Positions 33,456-42,510 are shown, counted from the stretch's first letter. The stretch: DNA of 64,000 nucleotides from Daejeonella sp. H1SJ63 (GCF_029360775.1 NZ_JARKMZ010000007.1:300983-364982), one strand, 5' to 3'. Translations and numbers: made by a program. Notes: a model not told the origin generated them from the sequence alone.

Positions 33456-35966
33456 CTATTTAGACAAATTTAATATCCCTAATATAATAGCTCCAAGTGA
33501 AGCAACGCCAGTAGTTATTCCTAATAATTCCTGCGTAGATAATTTCTGACTTTCATCCTTTTTAGGAACAAAAATCTCGGAACCAGGATCTATAGAAGGG
33601 TAATTATTAAAGAAAAATATTTTACTGGTACTCTTAACGGAACCATTCGCATAAATAACATAAGATCGTCTTTTCAAAGATTTATTGGAAAATCCTCCAC
33701 CCTGTGAAATATAATGCTTAAAGCCTCTACCCTGACTAAAAATGGTGGTAACAGGATACAATATCTCTCCATTAACCTTAACAGTTTGTAATTGCTTTGG
33801 AATTCTTAAAACATCGCCCTCCTCCAGAATGAGATCGGATTGAGTACCCGGATTTTCCAGGATCTTATCCAGCTTAATTCCCACATAAACATTTTTCAAC
33901 ACCTCTTTCTCTACATTAGTAGCCGTGGTATCCTTTACATTTTTCTGTAAACGCTGAAGTTTGGCTAATTTATTCTGTTCCTCTTCCTCTTCGTTGATCG
34001 CATTTTTACCTTTAGGTTTTGCCGGGCCTTCACGCTTTAAGGAAGCTCCCTTAACATAGGCCAATGCCGTTAAACCACCTGCCCGTTTCAATAAATCCGA
34101 AACCCTCTCGTCCTTACTTTTAATGGTATACATTCCCGGATACAAAACCTCCCCTTCCACCTTCACCTGGCGCTGTACCTCATAACCTATTGAACTTCTT
34201 ACCGAAACGATATCAAAAGGCTGCAGCTCAAATTTAGGCTTTGAAAAAATCAGATTCTTGTCAATATCAATCTGAAAGACCTCAGAAATTATAGCAGATT
34301 CCGAACTTGAATTACTGTTCTTTACCCTTCTTGAAACTTCGACCCTTTGTTCAGTGGCAGCTTCGGTAAATCCACCCGCCTGTATGATCAATTCCTCCAA
34401 GGTCATTTTTTCTGCAAAATCGAACTCACCGGGTTGTCTGACTTCTCCGTCAATTCTGACCTTATATTCTTCCTTCAGATCAAATATAGATGCAATACTG
34501 ATGATATCCTCTCTCATTAATGGAATATCCTTTGTGCTTCCTTTTAAGATCCCTGAAAGATCCACCGAAATCAGTTCTGTCTGATTATCCGCTTTCAAAC
34601 GGGTTATATAGCCTCTCTGCTGAAATGCATCTTCCTTTAAGCCTTCAGCCTTTTTAATCAATTGAGCCAGGGTCAAACCGGGTTCCAGTTCATATTGACC
34701 CGGACGGAATACTGCCCCCTCAATACTGACCCGGTTTACGAATCTTTCCAATACCCTGTCCACAAAATATTTATCTCCGGTATTGGGCTGATATCCTGTA
34801 AATTGATCTGAACTGATATCGGCTATTTTACGTTCTGTATCCGTATTTTTTAAGACCTTCACTCTGGCCCTGAACGCATTTTCTGTGAAATCACCGGCAA
34901 AATTGAGCAGATCTTTGAAGGACTCTCCTGATCTTAATTCAAAAATGCCCGGGCGCTTCACTTCTCCAACAACTTCAATGCGCGACTGGTATACCGGAAC
35001 GCGAATAATATCCTGATCCTGCAATCTTAAATTATCAGACATCTCACCCTTCATCAGGAAATCATAAATATCCAGAACCGCGATCTTTTTTCCTCCCCTG
35101 ATCAACTCAATATTACGGAAAGAGCCTTTCTCTGTAGGTCCGCCGGAAGAATAAAGGGCATTAAACACATTTGCCAGGGAAGACAAGGTATAAGTACCCG
35201 GTTTGACAATCTCACCGGTCAGAATCACCTTAATGCTCCGGATATTGCCGACAGCAATATTCAATTTGGTACTCCCGGTACGCAATCCGGCATAGACTGT
35301 TGACATACGGGATCTAATCCTTGAACTCGCCGCTTCTATAGTTAGCCCTGCAACCGGAACTACCCCCACGTATTCGATATTGATATTCCCCTCAGGGCTC
35401 ACTTTCAGGTTATAAGAAGCCTCTGAATTCCCGTAAATATCAATCAAGAGCTCATCATTCGGACCGATTACATAATTCTTCGGTGTGGCAATACTCAGAT
35501 TAGGTTCAAAAGTTAATTTGGAATTCCTGAACAAATCTGCCCCGAATATCTTTGAACGAAGTTCATTAAATGCTTTTTCTGCTTCCGTTTCAGGATCTTT
35601 TTGAACCTCTGTACTGTCCTGCTCAAAGCTCATTTCCCTGCCGCCGGTTCCTTTTCCGGACTGAATTTTATTCGGATCAGATTGTGAAGACTGCTTTTTA
35701 TCATTCTTTTTCAGCTTCTCAACACGCTCCCTTAATTTTTTAATTTCTTCAGGACGCATTCCCCTTGCCTGAGCTATTTGCTCCATCTGGGCATCTCCCA
35801 TACCGCTGGCTCCAGCCTGTCTCATAAAATTTCTCACCTGATCATCACTCAATTCATCCACACGGATATTACCCAGATTCTGAGTATTAACCTGAGCCAT
35901 AGCCGGAATAGAGATACTCAAAAGGATCAAAAAAGCCAAATGGCTGAAAAGTTTGTTCATCTTCAT
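33456..35966 (-). CDS. Wza-like outer-membrane polysaccharide export protein, multiple SLBB domains
   Basis: About 836 residues. The start is ATG 35966 or ATG 35960 (MNKLFSHLAFLILL); the frame open to 35975 needs TTG. A signal peptide is followed by a Gln/Lys-rich region, a polysaccharide-export domain (NYVIGPNDELLIDIYG near residue 180) and several SLBB repeats, each with a GEVxxPGxY-type motif (GEIVKPGTYTL, GEVKRPGIFEL, GAVFRPGQYEL, GEVRQPGEFDF, GEVLYPGMYTI, GEILYPVTTIF). The C-terminus has a hydrophobic stretch (TGVASLGAIILGIL). It is much longer than Wza, as is usual in Bacteroidota. A perfect 16-bp palindrome lies 45 bp upstream. Confidence 0.87.
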   Translation of the reverse strand: MKMNKLFSHLAFLILLSISIPAMAQVNTQNLGNIRVDELSDDQVRNFMRQAGASGMGDAQMEQIAQARGMRPEEIKKLRERVEKLKKNDKKQSSQSDPNKIQSGKGTGGREMSFEQDSTEVQKDPETEAEKAFNELRSKIFGADLFRNSKLTFEPNLSIATPKNYVIGPNDELLIDIYGNSEASYNLKVSPEGNINIEYVGVVPVAGLTIEAASSRIRSRMSTVYAGLRTGSTKLNIAVGNIRSIKVILTGEIVKPGTYTLSSLANVFNALYSSGGPTEKGSFRNIELIRGGKKIAVLDIYDFLMKGEMSDNLRLQDQDIIRVPVYQSRIEVVGEVKRPGIFELRSGESFKDLLNFAGDFTENAFRARVKVLKNTDTERKIADISSDQFTGYQPNTGDKYFVDRVLERFVNRVSIEGAVFRPGQYELEPGLTLAQLIKKAEGLKEDAFQQRGYITRLKADNQTELISVDLSGILKGSTKDIPLMREDIISIASIFDLKEEYKVRIDGEVRQPGEFDFAEKMTLEELIIQAGGFTEAATEQRVEVSRRVKNSNSSSESAIISEVFQIDIDKNLIFSKPKFELQPFDIVSVRSSIGYEVQRQVKVEGEVLYPGMYTIKSKDERVSDLLKRAGGLTALAYVKGASLKREGPAKPKGKNAINEEEEEQNKLAKLQRLQKNVKDTTATNVEKEVLKNVYVGIKLDKILENPGTQSDLILEEGDVLRIPKQLQTVKVNGEILYPVTTIFSQGRGFKHYISQGGGFSNKSLKRRSYVIYANGSVKSTSKIFFFNNYPSIDPGSEIFVPKKDESQKLSTQELLGITTGVASLGAIILGILNLSK

Positions 35967-36010
35967 ATAACGCAATTGCGCAAAGCTAATTAATCTTCTT
36001 TATTAAAGAG

Positions 36011-36026
36011 TACCCGATATCGGGTA
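36011..36026. repeat. 16-bp perfect palindrome upstream of the exporter gene
   Basis: TACCCGATATCGGGTA is perfectly self-complementary and lies between the gmd gene and the exporter gene, 45 bp before the latter's start. Similar CCCGAT...ATCGGG palindromes recur in other gaps of the window, so it may belong to a dispersed repeat family rather than be a dedicated operator. Confidence 0.5.
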
Positions 36027-36203
36027 ATTTTATATTGGTTTTTAGGTATAAAGATTGAAATCAATAGTTAAAGAGTACTAAAATCAATAAGATCCCTCAT
36101 TGCATTCGGGATGACATTTTTCTCATCATTCGAATTTCCAGACCTAATTGAATTTTATCTCTCTTATGTATCTCAATACGCAATACTCTATACTCAATAC
36201 TGC

Positions 36204-37340
36204 TTATTCAAAATAATTCAGAGTATTAAATCCCCCATCCTTCAGATATTCATCCTTTTTCATCAGATGAAGATCAGATAAAACCATCTCTTTAACCAAA
36301 GCAGCAAGATCATATTTCGGCTTCCAGCCCAGTTTGGTATTTGATTTGGTTGGATTACCTATTAACAAATCCACTTCAGTCGGTCTGAAATACTTCGGAT
36401 CTACCTTGACTACCGTAGTCCCGGGCTTTAAGTTATCCGCTTTCAATTTCAGGCTTTCCATTTTGGTCTCGTCAACATCAATGATAACCCCTCTTTCCTG
36501 CTCATCCTTCCCACTGAATTCGACCTCTATTCCCAATTCAGCGAAGCTCATTTTCACGAAATCCCGGACTGTAGTTGTAACCCCGGTCGCAATCACAAAA
36601 TCCTCCGGCTTTTCCTGCTGCAGAATCAGCCACATTGCTTCCACATAATCTTTGGCATGGCCCCAGTCGCGCTGAGCGGAAAGATTACCGAGGTATAAAC
36701 AATTCTGCAGACCAAGGGCAATCTTTGCAGCGGCTCGGGTAATTTTACGGGTTACGAAGGTTTCGCCACGCACCGGACTTTCATGATTGAATAAAATGCC
36801 ATTACAGGCAAAGAGATTATAGGCTTCACGGTAATTCACGGTAATCCAGTATGCGTACATTTTCGCCACTGCATAGGGAGATCGTGGGTAAAAAGGAGTT
36901 TTTTCTGATTGAGGGACTTCCTGTACCAGGCCATATAGTTCTGAGGTTGAAGCCTGATAGATTTTAGTTTTTTTCTTTAAGCCCAGAATCCGTATTGCTT
37001 CCAGAATCCGCAAAGTACCCAAACCATCTGCATTGGCTGTATACTCGGGAGTTTCAAAACTCACCTGTACATGGCTCATTGCAGCAAGATTATAAATCTC
37101 ATCGGGCTGAGTTTCCTGAATAATGCGAATCAGATTTGTTGAATCCGTAAGATCGCCATAATGTAATTTTAAGCGAACACCCTGCTCATGAGGATCCTGA
37201 TACAAATGATCAATACGATCCGTGTTCAGCAAGGAACTTCTTCGCTTGATCCCATGAACAAAATACCCCTTATTTAACAGAAATTCTGTCAGATAAGCCC
37301 CATCCTGACCGGTAATGCCTGTGATTAATGCTGTCTTCAT
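36204..37340 (-). CDS. gmd: GDP-mannose 4,6-dehydratase
   Basis: A 378-residue extended SDR that converts GDP-D-mannose to GDP-4-keto-6-deoxy-D-mannose, the precursor of GDP-fucose, GDP-rhamnose or GDP-perosamine. Motifs: [11 protein letters not shown] at the N-terminus, STSELYG, the catalytic Y-A-V-A-K in [12 protein letters not shown], and [19 protein letters not shown], which is specific for GMD. No GDP-fucose synthase or perosamine synthase is adjacent. Degenerate GTATTGAGTA-type repeats in opposite orientation flank the gene on both sides (36166-36206 and 37345-37380), which suggests it may have been inserted as a unit. Confidence 0.93.
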   Translation of the reverse strand: MKTALITGITGQDGAYLTEFLLNKGYFVHGIKRRSSLLNTDRIDHLYQDPHEQGVRLKLHYGDLTDSTNLIRIIQETQPDEIYNLAAMSHVQVSFETPEYTANADGLGTLRILEAIRILGLKKKTKIYQASTSELYGLVQEVPQSEKTPFYPRSPYAVAKMYAYWITVNYREAYNLFACNGILFNHESPVRGETFVTRKITRAAAKIALGLQNCLYLGNLSAQRDWGHAKDYVEAMWLILQQEKPEDFVIATGVTTTVRDFVKMSFAELGIEVEFSGKDEQERGVIIDVDETKMESLKLKADNLKPGTTVVKVDPKYFRPTEVDLLIGNPTKSNTKLGWKPKYDLAALVKEMVLSDLHLMKKDEYLKDGGFNTLNYFE

Positions 37341-37549
37341 GAGGAGAGTATTGAGTAGTCAGTATTGAGTATTGAGATAGAATGTGCTGATCCGAAAGAT
37401 TCTGCTTTCATCGATGATTTTGTTAGCTATGCAATTTTACAAAATATACCGTTAAAATCAGTTTTTGAACTGTGCTGGATATGGCTCCGCCCTTTCAGTC
37501 ACATTTTCAGGGTGCGACATCTGTTTAAATTTTCAAAATCAGGCAATTT

Positions 37550-38044
37550 TTAAAAGGCCTGTAATTTCTCTATCATATTTTTTCTCAGGTCTACCCTGAC
37601 CTGCAAACCGAGGTCTTCCAGAAGCAAAAGTGCATAATTACCCCTTTTCTCCAGAACCTCTGCTTCCTTATCCATCAATGCCCCTGAACGGATTCTGATC
37701 CGATCATTCACATTCAGGTTCTCTGCCTGTATGCCTTCATGATCGTATTCGATCAGCCAGCTTTTCAAAAGATTCATTTCCTTCTCCCGGATGATAGCCG
37801 GTTTCCCGCAATAGTATACATAACGCACCACACCCGGAACTGAAAAAATCTTATCCCTCTCCCAATCCTCCAGACTGACAAAACAATAGGATCTGAACAG
37901 AGGCTCCTCCACCCATTTCCATCGGTCGCTCCAGAGTTTTTTCCTTTTTAACAGCGGACAAAATACTTCTATGCCGGCTTTAGCCAGTTTATCCGCAACC
38001 ATTTTCTCTGATCGCGATTTCGTATAAATCACATACCAGTTCAT
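37550..38044 (-). CDS. UpxY-type transcription antiterminator (NusG paralogue)
   Basis: A 164-residue protein with the NusG N-terminal fold (NWYVIYTKSRSEKMVADKL) and a C-terminal KOW-like part (NVNDRIRIRSGALMDKEAEVLEKRGNYA). In Bacteroides, UpxY proteins bind the start of their own capsule transcript and prevent premature termination; placement as the second gene of a 38-kb polysaccharide operon fits that role. The start overlaps the winged-helix gene before it by 4 bp (ATGA). It is followed by a 209-bp gap before gmd. Confidence 0.85.
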   Translation of the reverse strand: MNWYVIYTKSRSEKMVADKLAKAGIEVFCPLLKRKKLWSDRWKWVEEPLFRSYCFVSLEDWERDKIFSVPGVVRYVYYCGKPAIIREKEMNLLKSWLIEYDHEGIQAENLNVNDRIRIRSGALMDKEAEVLEKRGNYALLLLEDLGLQVRVDLRKNMIEKLQAF

Positions 38045-38577
38045 GCCGAATGATCAAAAATCAGAACCATTTCCTTATGATGCTTTTCAACATAAACCTG
38101 TGCATCTTCTTTTTCAAAGACCAGATAACGGATCTTTCGGCCGATCAGGGGTTCCGCCTTCTCTACCAGATTACTCAGGTAGTTCCTGTCTATATTGTCC
38201 CCAATGATCATCAGATCAATGATATCCGAATCCAGTCCTCGGGCGATCATTCCCTCAAGATAAACGCGCTGTACATTTCCCAAACGGTCGATCACCTTTT
38301 CAAGCACATCTTCTACACCAATAAATTTTCGAATAATGCTGTTCAGATCCTTGAATAAGGGATGGAGTGTATTGGCCCGGTACAATTTCTTATTGCCATC
38401 CGATTCTGCCAGCAAAAGCCCGGCCTGCTCAAAACGGTTCAGCTCCTGCCGGATACCATTCGTGCTTTCATTAAACTCATTCTCCAGACTACGCAGATAG
38501 CCCTGGTTATTGATGTTTAAGAAGAACTTCAGCAAAAGCTTAATTCTGGTTTTGGATGTGATCAGTGTTTCGAGCAT
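38041..38577 (-). CDS. Winged-helix regulator with nucleotidyltransferase-like C-terminal domain
   Basis: A 178-residue protein. The N-terminal 75 residues look like an ArsR/winged-helix DNA-binding domain (TSKTRIKLLLKFFLN ... LNRFEQAGLLLAE), and the C-terminal part (RVYLEGMIARGLDSDIIDLMIIGD) recalls a nucleotidyltransferase-like fold without clear catalytic GS. Such genes commonly head Bacteroidota polysaccharide operons just before UpxY. The coupled ATGA overlap with the UpxY gene and the promoter upstream make it the first gene of the operon. Its regulatory target is not shown. Confidence 0.72.
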   Translation of the reverse strand: MLETLITSKTRIKLLLKFFLNINNQGYLRSLENEFNESTNGIRQELNRFEQAGLLLAESDGNKKLYRANTLHPLFKDLNSIIRKFIGVEDVLEKVIDRLGNVQRVYLEGMIARGLDSDIIDLMIIGDNIDRNYLSNLVEKAEPLIGRKIRYLVFEKEDAQVYVEKHHKEMVLIFDHSA

Positions 38578-38611
38578 AATATTGAGTATATTTAGTACTC
38601 ATTATATGATT

Positions 38612-38641
38612 CAAAAATAGAACATATTTTTAGAACTGCAA
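38612..38641 (-). promoter_or_regulatory. Bacteroidota-type promoter of the polysaccharide operon
   Basis: On the minus strand, TTG at 38641-38639 is followed by exactly 19 bp and TATTTTTG at 38619-38612, matching the TTG/TAnnTTTG consensus of Bacteroidota primary sigma factor promoters. Transcription would start near 38606, about 28 bases before the ATG of the winged-helix gene at 38577. Confidence 0.7.
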
Positions 38642-39035
38642 GGAGAAATTGGCAATTAAGTTATCGGTTGTCTATTATCAGTTATCTGAATAAATTCTGA
38701 TATATACAGCCCACTGTATTCCCAACTAAGGAGGGGGATTTTTGTAGTTTATAAGAATAATTATTCTGCTTGCAACTAAGAAGATTCTTCGTCGCCAAAA
38801 AAATCCGATAAATATAACAATTCGTTTGGCTCCTCTGAATGACAGAAAGGGTAAGAATTAAAAATTACTAATTAAGAAATCCTGTTACCTGTTGTCAGTT
38901 ATCTGTTGCCTGATTTAATACAGCTAATATCACATTCAGTAGCCACTCATCTCAATAAGCATTACTCAATACTATTTTCTGTTATCTGAAAAACTCCATT
39001 TCTCGCTATTACAAGCAGTAGCATTTGATTAACTT

Positions 39036-39484
39036 CTTTTGCGGCATCGGGTGAGGCGGCTACGACAAATAAGCCATTGCATAGACCATTGAAGCCTCAC
39101 ACGCAGCCGTTGATGGTTGCACTTTCCTAAGCTTTTAGCGTTCATCTTAGCACCCTTTATAATTCTCATGAAAGGTATTCATTTTAAAGTAGCAGGATTC
39201 CCGAGCGTAGGGCTGAAAGAACGGCGGGCCGGGAGTATGGCTTTCGGCGGAGGAAGCGGAGCCTGCCCCGATCTTTGAGAGGGGTCTTTTCTTGATTTTA
39301 CTCAGTATTTTTTATTGTTTTTATCTGCCTTCGTGGTCTCACCCCTAAGGCGGTTCGGCATTGGCTACTTTTTGATCAAGCAAACCGCGAAGCAGCTTGA
39401 GAGCCATTGAAATTAAAAACAAACACCGAAAAAAGTAGCTTGCCTCCGCGGCTAGGAGCGATAATGAAATGGTACGAGCGGGGC
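39036..39484 (+). repeat. Structured intergenic repeat, copy A
   Basis: A roughly 450-bp non-coding element shared with copies B, C and D. Two helices change in compensating fashion: GTGAGGC (39051-39057) pairs with GCCTCAC (39094-39100), and GCTACTTTTT (39364-39373) pairs with AAAAAGTAGC (39430-39439). The second helix encloses a hairpin, TCAAGC/GCTTGA. Conserved single-stranded blocks include CGGCGGGCCGGGAGTATGG and GCCCCGATCTTTGAGAGGGG. Strand is given in the orientation shared with B and C; no transcription evidence exists. Confidence 0.7.
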
Positions 39485-39520
39485 TAAACTGAGCAATTCA
39501 TTAAAATTAATACTTACAAC

Positions 39521-40030
39521 TCAGCCGAGCATGCTTCTTATCCATCTTTTCAACCACCAACCCAGCAGAATAATCCCAAATAATCCAATCAACAACCACA
39601 TTACTCTCCGGGATTTATTTTCCAATACCCTGCTTTTTGCCGAATCATGCTTTTCACTTTGTTGATGTTCCTCATAACTTTGGCTGCTTTGCTGTTCTGC
39701 CTGAATGCCTGTACTGTCAGTCAAAGTTTTCACCTTTCTGCGTAGTCCGCTGATTTCAATCTTCTCAGCTTTACCGCGAAATCCATGTTGAAGCGAGAAA
39801 CTAAAGGTATCGGCAGGAATGATATGGATGGTGTATAATTCATGGGTAGAGTCGCTCATCTGGAGGATATGTTTAGCATCGTATCGGGCAAGATGATTCT
39901 CCTGTGTTAGGGTCTCTGATTGTGCTGAGGCTGAACTTTCAGCCTTTTGTCTGTTCAGCTTCCGGGTACTGCATGAGCTGAGAATGATCAGGGTCAGCAG
40001 AATTAATAGTTTGAATATTAAAGTTCTCAT
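39521..40030 (-). CDS. Small lipoprotein with C-terminal membrane segment (Rz/spanin-like candidate)
   Basis: A 169-residue protein. The N-terminus is a lipoprotein signal (LILLTLIILSSC, with Cys20 after LSS), then a charged Gln/Ser/Lys-rich middle, and a C-terminal hydrophobic segment (VMWLLIGLFGIILLGWWLKRW). A protein anchored at both ends with a helical middle could span the periplasm like a unimolecular spanin. It follows the CHAP-type hydrolase gene by 9 bp, the position expected for Rz in phage lysis modules. No sequence match to a known spanin is visible, so this is a topology-based inference. Confidence 0.55.
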   Translation of the reverse strand: MRTLIFKLLILLTLIILSSCSTRKLNRQKAESSASAQSETLTQENHLARYDAKHILQMSDSTHELYTIHIIPADTFSFSLQHGFRGKAEKIEISGLRRKVKTLTDSTGIQAEQQSSQSYEEHQQSEKHDSAKSRVLENKSRRVMWLLIGLFGIILLGWWLKRWIRSMLG

Positions 40031-40039
40031 AATTTAGAT

Positions 40040-40777
40040 TTAAGGCTGCGGGATATACCCCGCAACCTGATAAATAGATTTGACAGGTCGCCGCTTGCGA
40101 TATACTCCATCTCCTTCTCTACTGCCATAAATAGTAGTATTCCCTTCTACCGTAATCAACCAGGTTCCATCCCATTGATCGATGAAGCCTGCATGGGCAA
40201 TGCGCTTTTTGTCGGGGAAATAGATGCCGAAAACATCACCGGTATTTGGTTGACGGATATCTGTTGGCTGTTTTCTGTTATCTGTTGTCTGTCTGTTCGG
40301 ATAGATGAAAGCTAATGGGACTTGTATTAATTTCGGGTTGCCTGCCTGAATGGTAGGTAACTTAATTTCTGATACAGCTGCCCTGCTTTCAACTTTAAGC
40401 TTTCTGCTTTCAGCTCTTTCCCATATCACTTTACTACTCGTAAACAAATCCGGAGACCAGCCTGTTTTGGGGTTCTGGACATCGGCCTTACCCAAAACCC
40501 AGCAGACAAAAGCAGCGCACCAGGGATTTCCTGACGGAAGGTTTACATAGTTGAGGTATTGCGCGACCGCCGGGCCTGAGTTTATTCCTTTCTCGCGGAT
40601 GCCGATCTGGGAAGTGTAGATTTCCTGAACCTTTTGCCGTATAGCATTGCCACGGGCCGGAATTGTTTGTCCTTTGACATGCGGAGCATTGAGAATTGCA
40701 ATGCAGAGCAGAAAGAAAATCGATAGTTCCATCATCAGAATGAGGAGCCTGTCTGAGTTGTGATTGCCTGTTTTCAT
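40040..40777 (-). CDS. CHAP-like amidase/endolysin with N-terminal membrane anchor
   Basis: A 245-residue protein. A hydrophobic segment at 11-30 is a signal or anchor. The NlpC/P60-CHAP-type core shows NPWCAAFVCWVLGK with Cys87, and the histidine of IAHAGFIDQWDGTWLITVEGNT (His195), as in TIGR02594-type peptidoglycan hydrolases. Two stretches look foreign: residues 119-134 (ERAESRKLKVESRAAV) and 160-178 (NRQTTDNRKQPTDIRQPN). At DNA level these are translated copies of oligo repeats that also fill intergenic gaps here. It lies between a DUF6266 gene and a spanin-like lipoprotein gene. Likely to cut peptidoglycan. Confidence 0.72.
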   Translation of the reverse strand: MKTGNHNSDRLLILMMELSIFFLLCIAILNAPHVKGQTIPARGNAIRQKVQEIYTSQIGIREKGINSGPAVAQYLNYVNLPSGNPWCAAFVCWVLGKADVQNPKTGWSPDLFTSSKVIWERAESRKLKVESRAAVSEIKLPTIQAGNPKLIQVPLAFIYPNRQTTDNRKQPTDIRQPNTGDVFGIYFPDKKRIAHAGFIDQWDGTWLITVEGNTTIYGSREGDGVYRKRRPVKSIYQVAGYIPQP

Positions 40778-40787
40778 GGGAGCTGTT

Positions 40788-41426
40788 TTAATTGGTGATT
40801 ACTTTACCCAGATATACCGAATCGGAACAGGCATTTTGCAAGACAGAGCGGTAGAAAAGCCATAAACAGCATTCCTTTCCGGCAAACTCCTCCGGTAGTC
40901 GGATACTTCCGGATTCATCCGACCTCCGGATTCCCGTCCTGTCATTATACCAAAACTCCTTTAAAGAAATACAGTAAACCAAAACCAGCAATTCGTCTGC
41001 AGGACTGGTATCAAATCGCTGATAAAACGACCAGCTGAAACTTAACTGACCCGGTTTTTCTGCCTGAACAGAGATTTTATGGGGTTCTTCCAGACTCCCC
41101 TGAATCAGCTTTACTTTAGCATAGTCGATTTCCAGATCCGGATAGTCGCCTGTGACAGCCTCATCCAGAATCTGCCTGAATGCAATGCCTTTACCGCTCT
41201 TTTTCGGATTGCTTACTTTATAAGCGGCATTCAGGATCCATCCAATTTGACACAGAAAGCCGGAGACAAGTCCAAATTTTGCACGGTAGATCAGCTGTTT
41301 TTCTGTTGCCGGTTTTAGTGTTTTACGCGGTAAACTCCTCACATAATTAACACCGTTTTTTATCACATACACCCGATCTCCAAGCTTCCCGGATATCGGG
41401 CCTAAACATCCTCTTTGAATTGCCAT
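40788..41426 (-). CDS. DUF6266 family protein (copy 1)
   Basis: A 212-residue protein of unknown function. The N-terminus (GPISGKLGDRVYVIKNGVNYVRSLP ... LKPATEKQLIYRAKFGLV) and the KSGKGIAFRQILDEAVTGDYPDLEIDYAKVKL stretch match DUF6266, a family found in Bacteroidota. No signal peptide or membrane segment is seen. A second copy of equal length (41872-42510) is only moderately similar, with a membrane-protein gene between them. It is followed 10 bp later by the CHAP hydrolase gene. Beta-rich pattern; possibly structural. Confidence 0.7.
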   Translation of the reverse strand: MAIQRGCLGPISGKLGDRVYVIKNGVNYVRSLPRKTLKPATEKQLIYRAKFGLVSGFLCQIGWILNAAYKVSNPKKSGKGIAFRQILDEAVTGDYPDLEIDYAKVKLIQGSLEEPHKISVQAEKPGQLSFSWSFYQRFDTSPADELLVLVYCISLKEFWYNDRTGIRRSDESGSIRLPEEFAGKECCLWLFYRSVLQNACSDSVYLGKVITN

Positions 41427-41441
41427 GACATTTATTTTTGT

Positions 41442-41810
41442 TTATAAAAGGGCTGATAAGACGAGTATAAATGCGTAAAATATCAGCATGTAAAAGCTCA
41501 GATATATAATCACTTTCTGATAGGCTGTCAGCGATCTGAAATTACTCTCCAGCTGTCTGTCCGAATACTCTGCAAATGCCGGCCAGATGCTGACAATGAT
41601 CCTCCAGGTCATCGCTTTAAAAATGAGCACCGCCGTTGCTGCCAGGATAATGGCACTTAAGATTCCGGGATCTATGGCTGCCGCAGATCCATCCACCTCA
41701 CGGATCAGGTAAGGAAATACGATGAATGTTAGCATGACCACAATAATGTCGGCAAGCTCCTTTCTGAAAGGGAAATGCCAGGGGAAATAATATTTTTTAG
41801 ATAGTTCCAT
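41442..41810 (-). CDS. Small three-helix membrane protein (holin-like candidate)
   Basis: About 122 residues with start at ATG 41810 (MELSKKYYF); a GTG further up at 41864 would extend it. Three hydrophobic segments are visible: ADIIVVMLTFIVFPYLI, ILSAIILAATAVLIF and VIIYLSFYMLIFYAFILVLSALL. Size and topology fit a holin, and the location two genes before a peptidoglycan hydrolase gene supports that, but no family signature is recognised. It lies between two DUF6266 genes with 15- and 61-bp gaps. Confidence 0.5.
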   Translation of the reverse strand: MELSKKYYFPWHFPFRKELADIIVVMLTFIVFPYLIREVDGSAAAIDPGILSAIILAATAVLIFKAMTWRIIVSIWPAFAEYSDRQLESNFRSLTAYQKVIIYLSFYMLIFYAFILVLSALL

Positions 41811-41871
41811 GATTTTAATGATCAGATTTTGAACAAAATAGCGGCGGCATATCTCAGCCGCCACCAGCTAA

Positions 41872-42510
41872 TTAAACCACCACAAACTCCCCTACATACA
41901 CACTGTTCGACAGTCTGCCTTGTCTGGACATATAGAACATGTATACATGAACTGTATTTCCCAGGTAAGCTGCAGGAATAGGGATGATCATCTCCGCCTC
42001 CACCCTTGTCACGCCCATCGGTCCGCTCAGGTAGATGTTCGTCACCGGATCGAAGATTACCACCATAACCTCATCATCCATGTATGCATTAAAGGGGTTC
42101 AGGTCATCCGACCAGGATAACACTAATTCACCGGCCTCTGCCAGCGCAGCAGCACCAACCGGAGCTGCCAGACTACCCTTGGCAAATTGTGCTTTAGAGT
42201 AATCAATGACAAAGTCGGGATAGCTGCCCGCTATTGCCTGTTCCAATACATGCTTCACGGCTAAATTATAGCCGGTAGCTTTACCGGACTTCTGACCGCC
42301 GAAACCCACATTCAGCAAGTCCTTGACAGGCTGAAGGAATTTCACTGCTGCAGCAAACCTGGCCTGCTGCTCCAGTTGTTTCAGCGTTTTCGGCTTTTTA
42401 CTGATCTTCGGAATACCGCGCATGTAATTGATATCACGCCAGCTGCTTCCAATAAAACTTCCGGCCTTGCCGGAGAAGGCTCCATTGCCTCCGTTTCTGA
42501 TTGTACCCAT
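41872..42510 (-). CDS. DUF6266 family protein (copy 2)
   Basis: A 212-residue DUF6266 protein. The opening MGTIRNGGNGAFSGKAGSFIG, then SSWRDINYMRGIP and QLEQQARFAAAVKFLQPVKDLL, fit the family well and better than copy 1. The C-terminal half (LVLSWSDDLNP ... VYMFYMSRQGRLSNSVYVGEFVVV) corresponds to LFYRSVLQNACSDSVYLGKV in copy 1, so the two are homologous along their length. It is the first gene of the five-gene cassette in transcription order. Function unknown. Confidence 0.75.
   Translation of the reverse strand: MGTIRNGGNGAFSGKAGSFIGSSWRDINYMRGIPKISKKPKTLKQLEQQARFAAAVKFLQPVKDLLNVGFGGQKSGKATGYNLAVKHVLEQAIAGSYPDFVIDYSKAQFAKGSLAAPVGAAALAEAGELVLSWSDDLNPFNAYMDDEVMVVIFDPVTNIYLSGPMGVTRVEAEMIIPIPAAYLGNTVHVYMFYMSRQGRLSNSVYVGEFVVV

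Larger units (their letters stand above)
38578..39520. other. 943-bp intergenic region upstream of the polysaccharide operon
   Basis: No protein-coding gene is seen. The left end carries the operon promoter (38612-38641). The middle has degenerate GTTATCTG-type oligo repeats (about 38663-38690 and 38886-38985) and pieces of a dispersed repeat with TCTTCGTCGCC and TTTGGCTCCTCTGAATGACA (38790-38850). The right half is copy A of the structured repeat (39036-39484). Confidence 0.7.

Noticed and set aside
36011..36026. Terminator between gmd and the exporter gene
   Set aside because: The palindrome has no loop and no T-run on the minus strand, and it belongs to a dispersed palindrome type.
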